Source: Cymodocea nodosa
Lineage: Eukaryota > Streptophyta > Magnoliopsida > Alismatales > Cymodoceaceae
Length of the DNA stretch: 64,000 bases
Direction: 5' to 3'
NCBI GenBank assembly: GCA_036874045.1
Contig: CM072347.1
Coordinates: forward strand, 1,366,501 to 1,430,500
Shown piece after piece: positions 1 to 10,796 of this stretch. Both the position numbers and the translations under genes were made by a program. The notes under the pieces are model-generated. The model worked only from the letters and a program-made list of their open reading frames with translations, ran no database searches and was not told the origin of the DNA. Numbering within the stretch: the first letter of the stretch is position 1; each line of letters begins with the position of its first letter.

Positions 1-45
1 TTTGTTTAATTAATAAACGTTAAATCTACTACCACTACTTTGCAG

Positions 46-3000
46 ATTACTCATTTGCCATAAACTGTGGTGGTGTTGCAATTATATCATCTGATGGCAC
101 AAACTATGAGGCCGACAATCACAACTTAATTACTGCATCATATTTTGTAAGAGACACTAAAAGGTGGGCAGTTAGTAGCACTGGAAGATTTATTGAATCT
201 CAAAATCCTGAATACAAACAGAGCAGTTCGTCCTATGCTACAAATACTTCAGATCCAAGTCTATTTCAGACTGTAAGGTTATCACCATCTTCACTGAGAT
301 ATTATGGTCTAGGGATGGAAAATGGACCATACAATGTGGAACTTCAATTTACAGAAATTGCTTTTACCGATGACCATAGCTTAGAGAAGAGTTCTGGGAG
401 ACGGATATTTGACATTTATATTCAGGTATGCATGTGACTACAAGAATTGGTATGAAAAAAAGTTATTGAATGGAATGGTTATATGGACATCCATGCAATG
501 TATGGTAATAGAGACCCCTGAATTTCTCTTTGACAGTTTCTTCCTTCTCTTCCCTTCTGCCATGACAACCACCAAGCCCAAGGGAGCTTTTTGTCATGGC
601 CGTCATCTCCTAAGGTTCTTTTAGTTGGTGCTGCCAACCCCTAGAAGGTACTCCACCACTACTGTCAGCCTATATGGGCTCTTGACACCACCAACAACCT
701 ATAACCAATAATAAGAACAAGACCCCATCTCCCAGTTACCACCTAAGAAATTTCTTAAGCTCCACCACTTTCATTGTTGATTTTTTATGAATAGGCAATC
801 CTCATACTTGCACCTAACTATCTGCTTACCATTTCAGTCACTACTCTCACATCAACATCATTGGATTCTTTCATTGTTGGGCACATTTGGTCTCATCCAT
901 GCAAAAAGGGCTTCCTCCTCTACCACAAATGTGTCAGATGCTACATGGACTCTGAATTACACATTAATAAAACTAAATAGATGGCCCTTGTATTTGGACT
1001 TTTTGATTGTCTCTTATTGTTGATATTGATTAGTGAGGTCCATTTCTTTAACTCCAGCATTGAAAACAAAATGGAGGGTCAGATTTAAGGCTTATTTGGA
1101 AACTTTGAATCGCAATTAAATCATATCTAACTCTCTATCTATAATAACAAGAAAGATATTAAAGACACTTCTGGGATTCTATGAAATAGGCATTAACAAT
1201 ATATTAATTGAATTCACTTTGTTAGTGTAAGAGTATCATATAGGCAATCGGATGAATGACTAAATGGATATCCAATTACATTAGGGGTCCATTACACATC
1301 CACTCTCTCTATATATAAATGGACAATTTTTTTCACATACAAGAGGAGTATCACCATTTTCATTCTCTTAACAGGAGATATTATGCATCTACTGTCACAT
1401 TTTTTGAATCACAATCTCAGTCTAATGAGATACCACCTAAAAAGCCTTCCCAACCAATTGTTGTACCAATTAATAGTAATTTTGAGGTTGTGAACAACCA
1501 AGCTTATCATTCATTGTAGGTATATCATTGTTGATAGTGGGAATCAACTCTCCCTTTGGTAGAATTACCCTCAACCATGAATGCAAGCCTAGGCACATCA
1601 ATTCCCATCACCTCAAAGCTTGGGGACCCAATTGCATTGTCAATGAATAAAAGATCTTGCACAATCTATCTTATTTCTAATTTTATATTCTGTGTTAAAC
1701 TTCACCCTACATTTCACAATTTTACCCTATCTATTTCTTTTAAGTCTATACTATTTAAACTTATTTCTAATTTTACCTTATATTTCTTTTGTGTTAAACT
1801 TGCTAGTCATGTACTATTTAAATTTTAAACCAGTAAGAGTGAATTTCTTACGCATATTAAGACTTTTCTTGCTATAATGCTCTAGGGGAATCTCATGGTT
1901 AGAGACTTCAATATTAAAAAGGAAGCTGGTGGAGTTCCCTTCAGAGCAATCAAAAGGCAGTACAAAGCTAGGGTCATCAATAATTTTCTTCAAATCCACT
2001 TCTTTTGGGCAGGAAAGGGTACTTGTTGTCTTCCCACACAAGGTTACTATGGACCATTAATATCAGCCATTAGTGTTACCCCAGGTATGCTGAGTTGGTG
2101 ATATCCAGAACTTGTTTACATTTTTATTGGGTTATGCAATTTTTTCACAAGAATGATTGGTTTAGTCTTTAGTCAAAATGTAAGGACTATGTTCTTTTTT
2201 CAGATTTCAAACCATCTGTTAGCAACAAGCCACCAAATGATACCTCAACAAGGAAGAAAACTGCCTTAATTGTTGGAATTACAATGGGTATTGTATCTCT
2301 TTTCTCACTGTATGTTATTGGAGTTTGTGTACGAAGACAAAAGAGGCAACTAAATATGGATGAGGATGAAGGTAATTCTTGATGACACTAAATAAAATAT
2401 TTTTAGTTGATGTGGTTTGACATGTACACAAAGATGTTCATTGCAAAGTGTTAGCTTCAGCTTGATATGGTTTTCTTGAAAATGTAGAATTACATGGATT
2501 GGCTACAGTTCCAAATTGTTTCAGCTATGCTGAATTGAAAAGTGCTACGGAAAACTTTAACGAAGCAAGTAAACTTGGTGCAGGAGGATTTGGAACCGTC
2601 TTTAAGGTGATTCTTATAACAAAAATGTGATCAATTACTCTTAGGACCATAAAATTGCATGTTTGAATTTTGCACCTCCCTTGATCCCATTTCTTACTGA
2701 TTTGCTACTTACAAATACTCATATCCTAGTTTAGTTCAAAGAGGAATTCACATAATAAAAGGTAACCATAAAAATTCCAATGTAGAAATTGTTATCAAAA
2801 CTCTAACTATATTTTTTGGACTAGCTTTTTGAGCATATTGCAACAAAAGATCATAAGTTCACTTATAGCATAAAATTTCTAGGCTATTTGGTTGCTATTT
2901 CCTAGAAAGTGGATGCTAACCATATGCACATGTTGATGTTACCAATTAGTCATGCATCTCCAATTAAATTTCAAAGTATTGATAACCTTATCAAAGTGAG

Positions 3001-4861
3001 TTTTGTCAATAAAGAGTCTATACAAATCATTGACAGTCAATAGACCTAGACCTGAATGCAGGCACAAACATTGCCATTATAGAAAAACTCAATACAAATC
3101 TAACACAAATTGTTCTGAATCTTGGATTTCTTAAACATTTTAATTATATGCTGAATTTCTATCATTTGAAATATGCAAGCTTATTAGAATAACTTGCATA
3201 ACTGGATTTTATAATTAGTGTGGTGCCACTTTGGACAACATCTGTATGTGTTTTATATGAACCATTTCTCTTTGTTCCAATTTCATGCACATGGATGAAT
3301 CCATTGATTTTTACATAAACAAGTTAACTTTATTTAATTATTTACACTACTTCAAATTAATTATTCACTTCTATCTGTGAGAATCATTTTGCAAGTTTTT
3401 AAGTTACATAGCAATCTGCTAAATTAAACATTGTAAATTAAGTTGATATTTAATCTTCATAGTTTATAGTCATAGTTTCCATTTTCATATTGTTTTCATG
3501 GAGTTTGACTACCATGATCTAAAAAAAATTCTTGTTCACCTGAGGGTGTGCCATTTTTTTTAGGGCATACTTAATGATGGAACCCTAGTAGCTGTGAAGC
3601 AACTCTCAGCATCCTCACTTCAAGGGAAAAAACAGTTTGTCACTAAGGTCACTACCATATCGGCGGTGAAACATCGAAATCTTGTGAAATTGCTTGGCTG
3701 CTGCCTCGAAGAAAACAAGAGGCTCTTAGTCTACGAATACCTGAAAAATGGGAGTCTTAATAGATTTCTTTTTGGTATGTAGCCAAAGACATGCATACTC
3801 CAATTGCTAGCCTTTTCTAGGATGGTAGAAATTCATCACAACCATTAATCACCACCATGCTACTCCTGTACGTCGAAATTATAGAGGATTAAATTAAAAT
3901 GGATAAATTGGAGAAACGCTTGTAGAGTATTATCTGATAGGAAGATACTAAAATTAAGACAAAAAAGTTGCTGTTTTTGTGGGCACAGGTAAGGATAGTT
4001 TGCACCTGGATTGGGCAACGCGTTTCAGGATCTGCTTAGACACAGCCAGGGGTCTGGCTTATCTCCACGAGGAATCCAACGCTCGCATCATCCACAGGGA
4101 CATCAAGGCCAGCAACATTCTCCTAGACGCCGACCTCAACCCTAAGATATCCAACTTCGGCCTCGCCAAGCTCTTTGACGATCGCATGACCCACATCAGC
4201 ACTAGGGTTGCCGGCACGGTGTACGCATCTAATATATGATTAAATTCAATCAACCTTCTAATTATTTAATCAATCGACCACCACCTACATGGATTTCCAT
4301 TGCAGCGGTTACGTCGCACCCGAGTATGCAATGAGAGGACATCTGACGGAAAAGGCCGACGTCTACGCATTTGGGGTTGTTGCCCTCGAGATCGTAAGTG
4401 GGAGGGCGAGCACCAACACCGACTTGGACGAAGAGAGGAAGTATCTCCTGGAATGGGTATGTTACACACACACATATACATGTATATATATAGTCATGTC
4501 AAAACCACCAATATAAGTAGTGATGCCCTCACAACACTTGTACTTTTGTTGATCGAAGGCTTGGCAACTCCATGAGGAAGACCGCGACATGGAGCTGATA
4601 GACCCAAGGCTTTCTTCTTATGAGGAAGAAGAGGTTCACAGAGTGATGGTGGTTGCTTTCTTGTGCACCCAACTCAACTCACTTCTCCGCCCATCCATGT
4701 CTCGTGTGGTGGCGATGCTTGTGGGCGACGCCAAGCTTGGAGAAATCCCCTCCAAACCAACCCACCTGTCAGAAGAAATGGCCAATACCAGCTCCGCTTC
4801 CGTCACTTATGGAGGAGGCTCCCTGTCCACCACCGACCTTTTCGAAGAAGGGGGGAGATGA
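46..4861 (+). CDS. Gene A: LRR-malectin receptor kinase, 3' part, predicted pseudokinase
   Basis: The window opens inside intron 16, so signal peptide and LRRs are missing. Exons read from splice sites and phase: 46-425, 1886-2084 (malectin-like domain), 2204-2371 (membrane helix, with [20 protein letters not shown]), 2488-2606 (glycine loop GAGGFG), 3564-3774 (VAVK lysine), 3989-4220 (HRD), 4306-4456, 4559-4861. Their lengths (380, 199, 168, 119, 211, 232, 151) equal those of gene B, and all are open. The frame is intact to a TGA at 4859-4861. Two catalytic positions are changed: the helix-C Glu is Lys (FVTKVTTIS, codon 3645-3647), and DFG is NFG (codon 4153-4155). HRD and the ATP lysine remain. 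The product is therefore probably a membrane receptor with little or no phosphotransfer activity; this is inferred. The last exon is 8 codons shorter than in B, lacking the DWHFDELKE-type linker. Introns 17 (1,460 bp) and 20 (957 bp) are long and AT-rich. Confidence 0.9.
1219..1795 (+). mobile_element. Fossil Ty1/copia fragment in intron 17 of gene A
   Basis: Homology between introns 17 of genes A and B breaks off near 1219 and resumes near 1796. The A insert starts with a TG-led stretch (TGTTAGTGTAAGAGTATCAT) that resembles a copia LTR, with a TATATATAA box near 1312. A conceptual translation around 1380-1740 resembles the pol linker between integrase and reverse transcriptase (VTFFESQS; later [12 protein letters not shown]). 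It is strongly truncated and broken, with most of the element missing, and looks old. Family assignment rests on motif resemblance only. Confidence 0.55.
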
Positions 4862-5067
4862 GAATGTTAAGAATTACTTATCATCGTTATGCACTTTTAC
4901 CATTCGATTCCCAAGTCTTTACTTACCAGCTCCGCTTCCGTCACTTATGGAGGAGGCTCCCTGTCCACCACCGACCTTTTCGAAGAAGGGGGGAGATGAG
5001 AATGTTAAGAATTACTTATCATCGTTATGCACTTTTACCATTCGATTCCCAAGTCTTTACTTACCAG
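4786..5067 (+). repeat. 138-bp tandem duplication over the stop codon of gene A
   Basis: The sequence from 4786 to 4923 is repeated at 4924-5061, plus six bases of a third unit (5062-5067), with a period of 138 bp and no difference that I can see. The unit holds the last 76 bases of the CDS, including the TGA, and the start of the 3' UTR. The first copy's stop ends translation, so the second copy is predicted to be a 3' UTR extension with a duplicated C-terminal coding remnant. The perfect match points to a very recent event. Confidence 0.95.
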
Positions 5068-5339
5068 ACTTCCTGCTCACTCACTGTATTCGGTCTTTTC
5101 GTTAAACATCATAAATACTGTAATGCTTGTTTTACGACAGAAGCCATTGGAACATGAATGTTCGTTTACTTCTCCTGAACGTAGATATGTTTAGACCTTG
5201 GTTTATTATCACATTTTCTCTAACTTAATTACCAGTTCTTCATATGGTCTTTTCCTTTCTCAACCAACAATCAAACGATGCGAACGAATTGCCTCATCGG
5301 TGTTTTGGTTTGCAAATCAAACTCCTCACTCAGAGAAAG
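5068..5339. other. Intergenic, no gene seen
   Basis: Probable rest of the 3' UTR and downstream flank of gene A. No open frame with family resemblance, RNA gene or clear repeat is visible here. Confidence 0.5.
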
Positions 5340-5517
5340 TGTTAAGGTAAACGCCATTGAACGGTACAATTGAATGACAAGGAAGTTTATTTTTTTCGTC
5401 GCAAGTTTAAAATCGATCTATGAAAAAAAATCTTGCAAAAAAAGAAGAAGTATTTACGTAAGTCACATTTATTTACAATAAATGTTATCGGCCACATGAA
5501 CTTTGAGAGGTCTCTTC
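5340..5517 (+). repeat. Intergenic module R2, copy upstream of kinase fragment
   Basis: It starts with GTTAAGGTAAACGCCATTGA and runs through an A-rich stretch to GAGAGGTCTCTTCTG. The same module, diverged, occurs at 9424-9770 (upstream of B), 35340-35690 (upstream of D) and 48604-48950 (upstream of E). Weaker copies lie at 7381-7680 and 8094-8135. Here the module stops abruptly at about 5517, where receptor-kinase sequence begins. That marks a recombination junction between promoter-type DNA and a gene body. Confidence 0.75.
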
Positions 5518-6130
5518 TGGCATTGTGTACGCATTCAATTGACATTCTGGTTATTTGATCAATCAGGGATGTATATTGTTTGTTTCATCTCCTTGCAGCA
5601 GTTATCTTGCGCCAGAGTATGTGATGAGAGGTCGTCTGACGGAAAAGGCGGATATATTCGCATTCGGGATTGTTGCTCTTGAGATCATATCTGGGAGGCC
5701 GAGCACCTGTGCTTGCTTGGAGGAAGAGAAGTTTTATCTCCTGGAACAGGTACGTTGCATGGACTTGTATGACATACAAAAGTGATGCCAATACCAATAT
5801 CTAAGTACTAATGTATACAGCACTTGGACGTCTTCGTTGAAGGCCTGGCGACTCCACGAGGAGGACCGCGACATGGAGCTGATAGACCCAACACGTTCGT
5901 CTTACGAGGAAGAAGAGGTTCGCAATCCAATCCTTCTCCCATCCATGTCTCGTGTGGTGGCAATGCTTGTGGGCAATGTCGAGCTTGGAGAAATCCCCAC
6001 CAAACAAGCCTACATGTCGGAGTGGTATTTCGACAAGCTCGAAAAGATGATGCCCACCATCTCTGCTTCCGTTACTTATGGAGGAGGCATCTTGCCTACA
6101 ACCGACATTGCCAAAGAAGTGGGGATGACA
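5518..6130 (+). pseudogene. Orphan 3' kinase fragment (exons 23-24) of an array gene
   Basis: It begins at the very end of exon 22 or the start of intron 22 (GTGTACGCATTCAATTGAC is recognisable at 5526). It continues with exon 23 (5599-5749, 151 nt, open, reading [20 protein letters not shown]) and exon 24 from 5842. Exon 24 lacks 36 nt around the usual [11 protein letters not shown] segment, an in-frame loss. A 2-nt loss at the usual stop (GTGGGGATGACA against GTGGGGAGATGA) lets the frame run on to about 6190. No exons 1-21 lie upstream; module R2 lies there instead. It cannot encode a kinase and is best read as the 3' stump of a deleted array gene, closest to the C/D/E type ([20 protein letters not shown]). 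Confidence 0.88.
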
Positions 6131-6989
6131 TGCTTCTTCACCCATTCTTACATGACGTGCACTCTTTCTTTTTTCATTTGTAAAACCTAGATACCAATCT
6201 CTTCCACCTTAGATTAGGTTTTATATACATTAGAAATCATTTCCGACGTGGTCTTCCACATTGCATGGGATTAAGTAAAATCAAGCTTCCTTCCATACGT
6301 GCAGCCAAATTGTCTATGTTTTTGCTTCCACCCAATATACCTTTTGTTGAGGAGAAGTTTTCCATCCATCCATCCATCCATCCATCCTTTTGTTGCAAAA
6401 ATGTAGCTCCAAATTAATTAAACTCACTAGCAAAGACAAAAAAAAAAAAAACTTAACAAATTTTAAAAGTCTTGTATTTTGCTTAAATAAATCGTAACAG
6501 ATTTTAAAGAAAATCGAAAGGAATTCTGATAGTTTGCAGTCACTCGTTTTTCTAAAAACGTAAAATTGAAAAGAAGTTAAATTTCAAATGTTTTTTATTC
6601 AAATTTTTACGTAATTTTCCAAATCCTATTTTAAAATGGAAACAAAGATTTCGAAACCGTGGTCCAAAATCTCGTGCTCGATCTTTCGTTAATTAGACCG
6701 AAGTAGACAACACTGTTGATTTTATCAAAACCGAAGACTTTTTAAAATGATTCCAAACCAATTAATATATTAATTAATTCGATTGATGCTTATCATCGCT
6801 TCACTTGATTAAATATTTCAACGACATTGATGAATCGATTGATACCGTAGCGCACAGGGTTGGAAATTAATGTTGACGTTTTCACATGTATATGAATGTG
6901 AAACCAAAGAAGATAAAATTACATCCGTGGTTGCTTGACTCCCATTTCATCCACGGATATATATATATATTATCATCTTTCTATATTTA
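6131..6989. other. Intergenic, AT-rich, downstream of kinase stump
   Basis: The first 200 bp match the 3' flanks of C, D and E (CCACCTTAGATTAGG, then CATTGCATGGGATTAAG), so they are old 3' UTR or flank sequence. The rest is AT-rich without a credible gene. Some of it (about 6420-6780) is shared with 33790-34140 and 47050-47400 upstream of D and E. Confidence 0.6.
6361..6387. repeat. (CCAT)n microsatellite
   Basis: About seven CCAT/TCCA units in the 3' flank of the kinase stump. Shorter forms of the same run occur at 32775-32783 and 61046-61058, so the tract differs in length between array copies. Confidence 0.9.
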
Positions 6990-7130
6990 TATTATTATTA
7001 TTTGAAAGCGAAATAAATATTTGTGCAATAAAAAATTATTATCTAAAGGTACCTACGTAGAGTAAATTTTCAATGGAATATTGTGAAATCAACAACCAAC
7101 GGTTAATTAACCACACACATATATATATCC
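6990..7130 (+). repeat. Intergenic module R1, diverged copy
   Basis: It carries the module R1 hallmarks: ATTATTTGAAAGCGAAATAA, then ATTATCTAAAGGTACCTACG, then an AAATC..CAACCAACGGTTAATTAACC variant of the usual GGTTGCAAAACCAA block. It is more diverged than the copies nearer gene B. Confidence 0.6.
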
Positions 7131-8194
7131 TTATCCTACATAATCAGAATCCACAAGAAATAAACTCTATGTAGATATTTTAAATCAGCCAAAAACTGAT
7201 CAACAAATTTTAATTCTTAGATTATAACCCTTTGATTCAAATCTTTGACAAAAAAAATTTAATATTGTAATGACCTAACCAATAATCAACTAAACTTTGA
7301 GATTTTCCTTTTCGAAATAAAATATAAAATTTGATAATAAAAAAAAACAAATGATAAGCTACTTAACGAGACGAAAATACTCAGATAAACACCACTGAAT
7401 GATATACGAGGACGAGAAGGAAGTTTATTCTTTTCATCGCAAGTTCGAAATCGATCTATGAAAAACAATATTGTAAAAAAATAAATGTTCTTTGCTTAAG
7501 TCTCGTTTATTTACAGATGCTCTCACTACATGAATTTCAAGATCAAAAACTCTTCTATCTATTTTTAATCTTTATTCTAATCTGAATTTCAAACTTTTCA
7601 ATTATAATTAGCATCAATGTAAGTTGAATTTTGCGACACATTAATTGTTTGGGGATTCAAAGTAAAACAAAAGAAATTTGTGTTAGACTTTTCTTGGTTT
7701 ATTGACATTATTATATATTTGAAAATAGCATGCATAAATTGTCATGCATAGATGACATTGAAAATTCAAAGAAAATAAATTCACTTCTCTGAAACTTGTC
7801 GACTGACTTTTGAAAGTTGGATACCGTACGTGTTGATTTTTGTAACGTACAAATGATAACATAAAAGTCGAAAATCTCAATTAAAGAAAATAAATTCACA
7901 AAATGTAGCTCCAAATTAATCTCTGGTAATAAATAAATCCTAGAATATATTTCAATGTCAAAAAAGGACTTTGTTATTGCAATGACCTAACTTAATAATC
8001 AAGTAAACTTTAAGATTTTCTTTCTTGCAATAAAATATAAAAGTCGATAAAAAATATAAAATTATAAGCAACTCGACGAGTGGAAAATGTTAAGGTAAAC
8101 ACCATTGAACGGGGTACAACTGGACGATAAAAAGTCAAATAAATATTATAATATATACATATATTATAATCTTTCTATATCTATATTTTTATTT
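7131..8194. other. Intergenic, degenerate R2-type modules, no gene
   Basis: Two broken R2 copies can be followed (7381-7680 and 8094-8135). At 7760-7850 there is a further module, AAATAAATTCACTTCTCTG..GAAAGTTGGATACC, that recurs near 10650-10710 just upstream of the start of gene B. Short open frames here have no family resemblance. Confidence 0.5.
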
Positions 8195-10515
8195 TTATTA
8201 TTTAAAAGTAAAATAAATATTTGTGTAATAAAAATTTATTATCTAAAGGTACCTACGTCGAATAAAATTTTATATAATAAAAAATATAATTTAAAGGTAA
8301 AATAAATTTTCATTTAGTTGCAAAACCAACTACCAATAACACTAACCAAATACATTTACATCTACTACTAAACACCTACTTTTGTAATAACTTTAAAATT
8401 AATTATGTTTGAACAGAAGTAAAATCAAAATGACAAATTGTAATTATCACAAAAAAAAAAATAATAATAACATAAAAAATTACCACTAACCAATTTTTAT
8501 ATCATAGAAAATCCGCAAGAAATAACTTAAACATGAGTTGAAATATAACAAAAATACCAAAGATACCCATTCTTGTAATTTCCTCTCACGCGAAAAGAAA
8601 AATAAATAAATAAATTGTTAACTTCAATGGCAGCTAGATTTTTTGACAATATATAAAAGTTAAACAACGCGAATCCCTGTCACGAGGACTTCTTTAGATG
8701 GTCTTTGTCATTTTTGCTCAAAGCATTATTATTTGAAAGTGAAATAAATCTTTATTACATTAAAATTTCTTACCTAAAGGTAAAATTAATTAATTTTCAT
8801 TCGGTTGCAAAACCTTAATCAATTTTTTTTTAGTCTTGCAAAATCTACGAGAGAGATAGGACATGTTGACTTCAGCGATAACTGCAGAAACACAATAAAT
8901 TAATTAATAGACCTTAATTTGCTATTGACGCAGTTGCATATATATTCCAAAGAAATCAAATGTTAATATTAATGCAAATTGAAATTTCTCACACGTATTG
9001 TGACCAGTAGTTTCATGAAGACAATGAAAGCCAAACAAAACAAATTCATTTTCATATTTTTATATCTATTACTTGTTAATATCAATGCTGGTTGGTTGGA
9101 CCTTTTCAACTATATATCCTAAGTGATTTCAAGGAAATGACAAGAAAAATAAGATAATGATAAATTAGAATGTGAATAATGACTGAAAAAGAGCACAAAT
9201 GTAGCTGCAAAATAATCTCTAGTGATAAATAAACTTATTGACAAAGACCAAAAAACCGCTTACGTTTCGTCTGAGGCAAATTTTAAAAATGCTAGATTAT
9301 ATTTCAATGTCAAAAAAGAACTTTGTTATTGCAATGACCTTCTAACTAATAAATAATCAAGTAAACTTTAGGTTTTTCTTTCTTGCAATAAAATAAAAAA
9401 TATAAAATTATAAGCAACTCGACGAGTGTAAACACCATTGAACGGGGTACAACTGGACGATAAGGAAGTTTATATTTTTCATCGCAAGTTTAAAATCGGT
9501 CTATGAAAATAAATCTTGCAAAAAAAAAAAAAATATTTACATAAGTCAGTCACATTTATTTACAATAAATATTATCGACCACATGAAGTTTGAGAGGTCT
9601 CTTCTGTCTATTTCTAATCTAAATCTGAATATCAAACTTTTCAAATCCTTTTGATTATAATTAGTATTAGTGTAAGTTGAATTTTGTGACACATTAATTG
9701 TTTGGGGATTCATGACAAGTGGCAAAGCAAAACAATATAAATTTGCGTTAGACTTTTCTTGATCCACATTATTATTTGAAAGTAGCGTAGACTGTCACGT
9801 ACAAATGACAAACAAAATAAATTCATTTCTCGGAAACTTCTCGAGTAGCCGTAGCAGTGTCGACTTCTCTCTGAGTTTAAAACCAGTCAATAAACTTTTC
9901 TTATCATACAAAATATATAAGAGAAAAAATTAATTTCAAATCATACAAAACCACAACAAAAATCCGTTCATCTCCTCTTGCACAGGGTGCAAAGGTTGCC
10001 CTTGTCCCTCATCGAAGAAATCAATCGTCAATAGTACCAATTCTAGTTGGACTTTTTAAACACACGGCAAATGGCTTCAAGGAAAACGACGTTGAAAATG
10101 AAACATATGTAATGCGTTGTATGAAGCTTTTAAAATAGAAAATGTTAAAAAGTTACATTTAAGAGCTTTTAAAACAAACGCGTCTAGCGTCTTCTCTCCG
10201 AGAAGTAGAACTGACCCAGCTGAAGGTACGGCACACGTACATGTATGGATGCTGTTTAATTAAAAAGAATGTTGAGGATCTTGATATTTAGGAAGTGGAA
10301 TATCGCATCCACCATGTCCAACCTACCTTCGAATAATTTAGCTAGTCTTCATCATTTTTGCTGAAAACATTATTATTTGAAACTGAAATAAATTTCTTAC
10401 CTAAAGGTAAAATTAATTAATAAATTCATTCAGTTGCAAAACCTTAATCAAATTTTTTTATCTTGCAAAACCCATAAGGGAGATAGAAAATGTTTTGCAG
10501 AAGCACAATAAATTA
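8195..10515 (+). repeat. Promoter block of gene B built from R1/R2 modules
   Basis: Three R1 copies (about 8195-8330, 8724-8885, 10368-10515) share ATTATTTGAAAGTGAAATAA, a TAAAGGTAAAATTAATT block and GGTTGCAAAACCTTAATCAA. The last two also share a CTTGCAAAA..GAGATAG tail. An R2 copy lies at 9424-9770. Almost the same block stands upstream of D (34240-36710) and E (47504-49974), and its last 950 bp stand upstream of F. Its steady position before gene starts suggests it travels with the promoter. No promoter function is shown by sequence alone. Confidence 0.65.
10187..10335 (+). pseudogene. Relic of exons 1-2 in the promoter of gene B
   Basis: GCGTCTTCTCTCCGAGAAG..ACTGACCCAGCTGAAGGTAC matches the end of exon 1 (GTCTTCCCCCAGAAGAACTG..CCAACTGAAGGTAT). 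About 50 bp on, TTGAGGATCTTGATATTTAG..GGAAGTGGAATATCGC..ATGTCCAACCTACCTT matches the start of exon 2. Intron 1 is shrunken and no open frame survives. It is therefore the stump of an older array gene whose body was lost. The same stump precedes D, E and F. Confidence 0.85.
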
Positions 10516-10528
10516 GTTAATAGACCTT

Positions 10529-10541
10529 AATATATATATAT
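10529..10541 (+). promoter_or_regulatory. Possible TATA element of gene B
   Basis: A TATATATATATAT run about 255 bp before the ATG, followed by TTGGTCCCC. The same run stands at the same distance before D (36445), E (49708) and F (63550) but not before C. This is the best TATA candidate by position and conservation, although simple TA runs are common in this AT-rich DNA. Confidence 0.3.
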
Positions 10542-10796
10542 TGGTCCCCATTCCAAAGAAATCAAACGCTAATATTAATGCAAATCGAATTTTACCACAC
10601 ATATCGCGATCGGTAGTTTCACGATAAAACTAAAACAATGAAAGTCAAACAAAATTAATAAATCCATTTCCTGGTAACTTCTCGACTGCCTTTCGAAAGT
10701 TGGAAGCGGTGTTGATGTTTGTAATTTCCATATACTTCTTATTTTTATGTTTGCTTTCGTTTAAGTGTTGTTCTATCTATTAAAGGTGTAGCAGTG

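Noticed and set aside
409-1023. Short frames in intron 17 of gene A as possible extra exons
   Set aside because: Exon lengths and phases of A close without them, and B shows the same stretch without an open frame.
4663-5157. Arg-rich frame running through the 138-bp duplication
   Set aside because: Out of frame with exon 24 of gene A; its repeated protein motif is a by-product of the tandem duplication.
9546-9767. Identical 73-codon minus-strand frame at 9546, 35460 and 48724
   Set aside because: Its conservation comes only from recent copying of the R2 promoter module; the composition is AT-driven and shows no domain.
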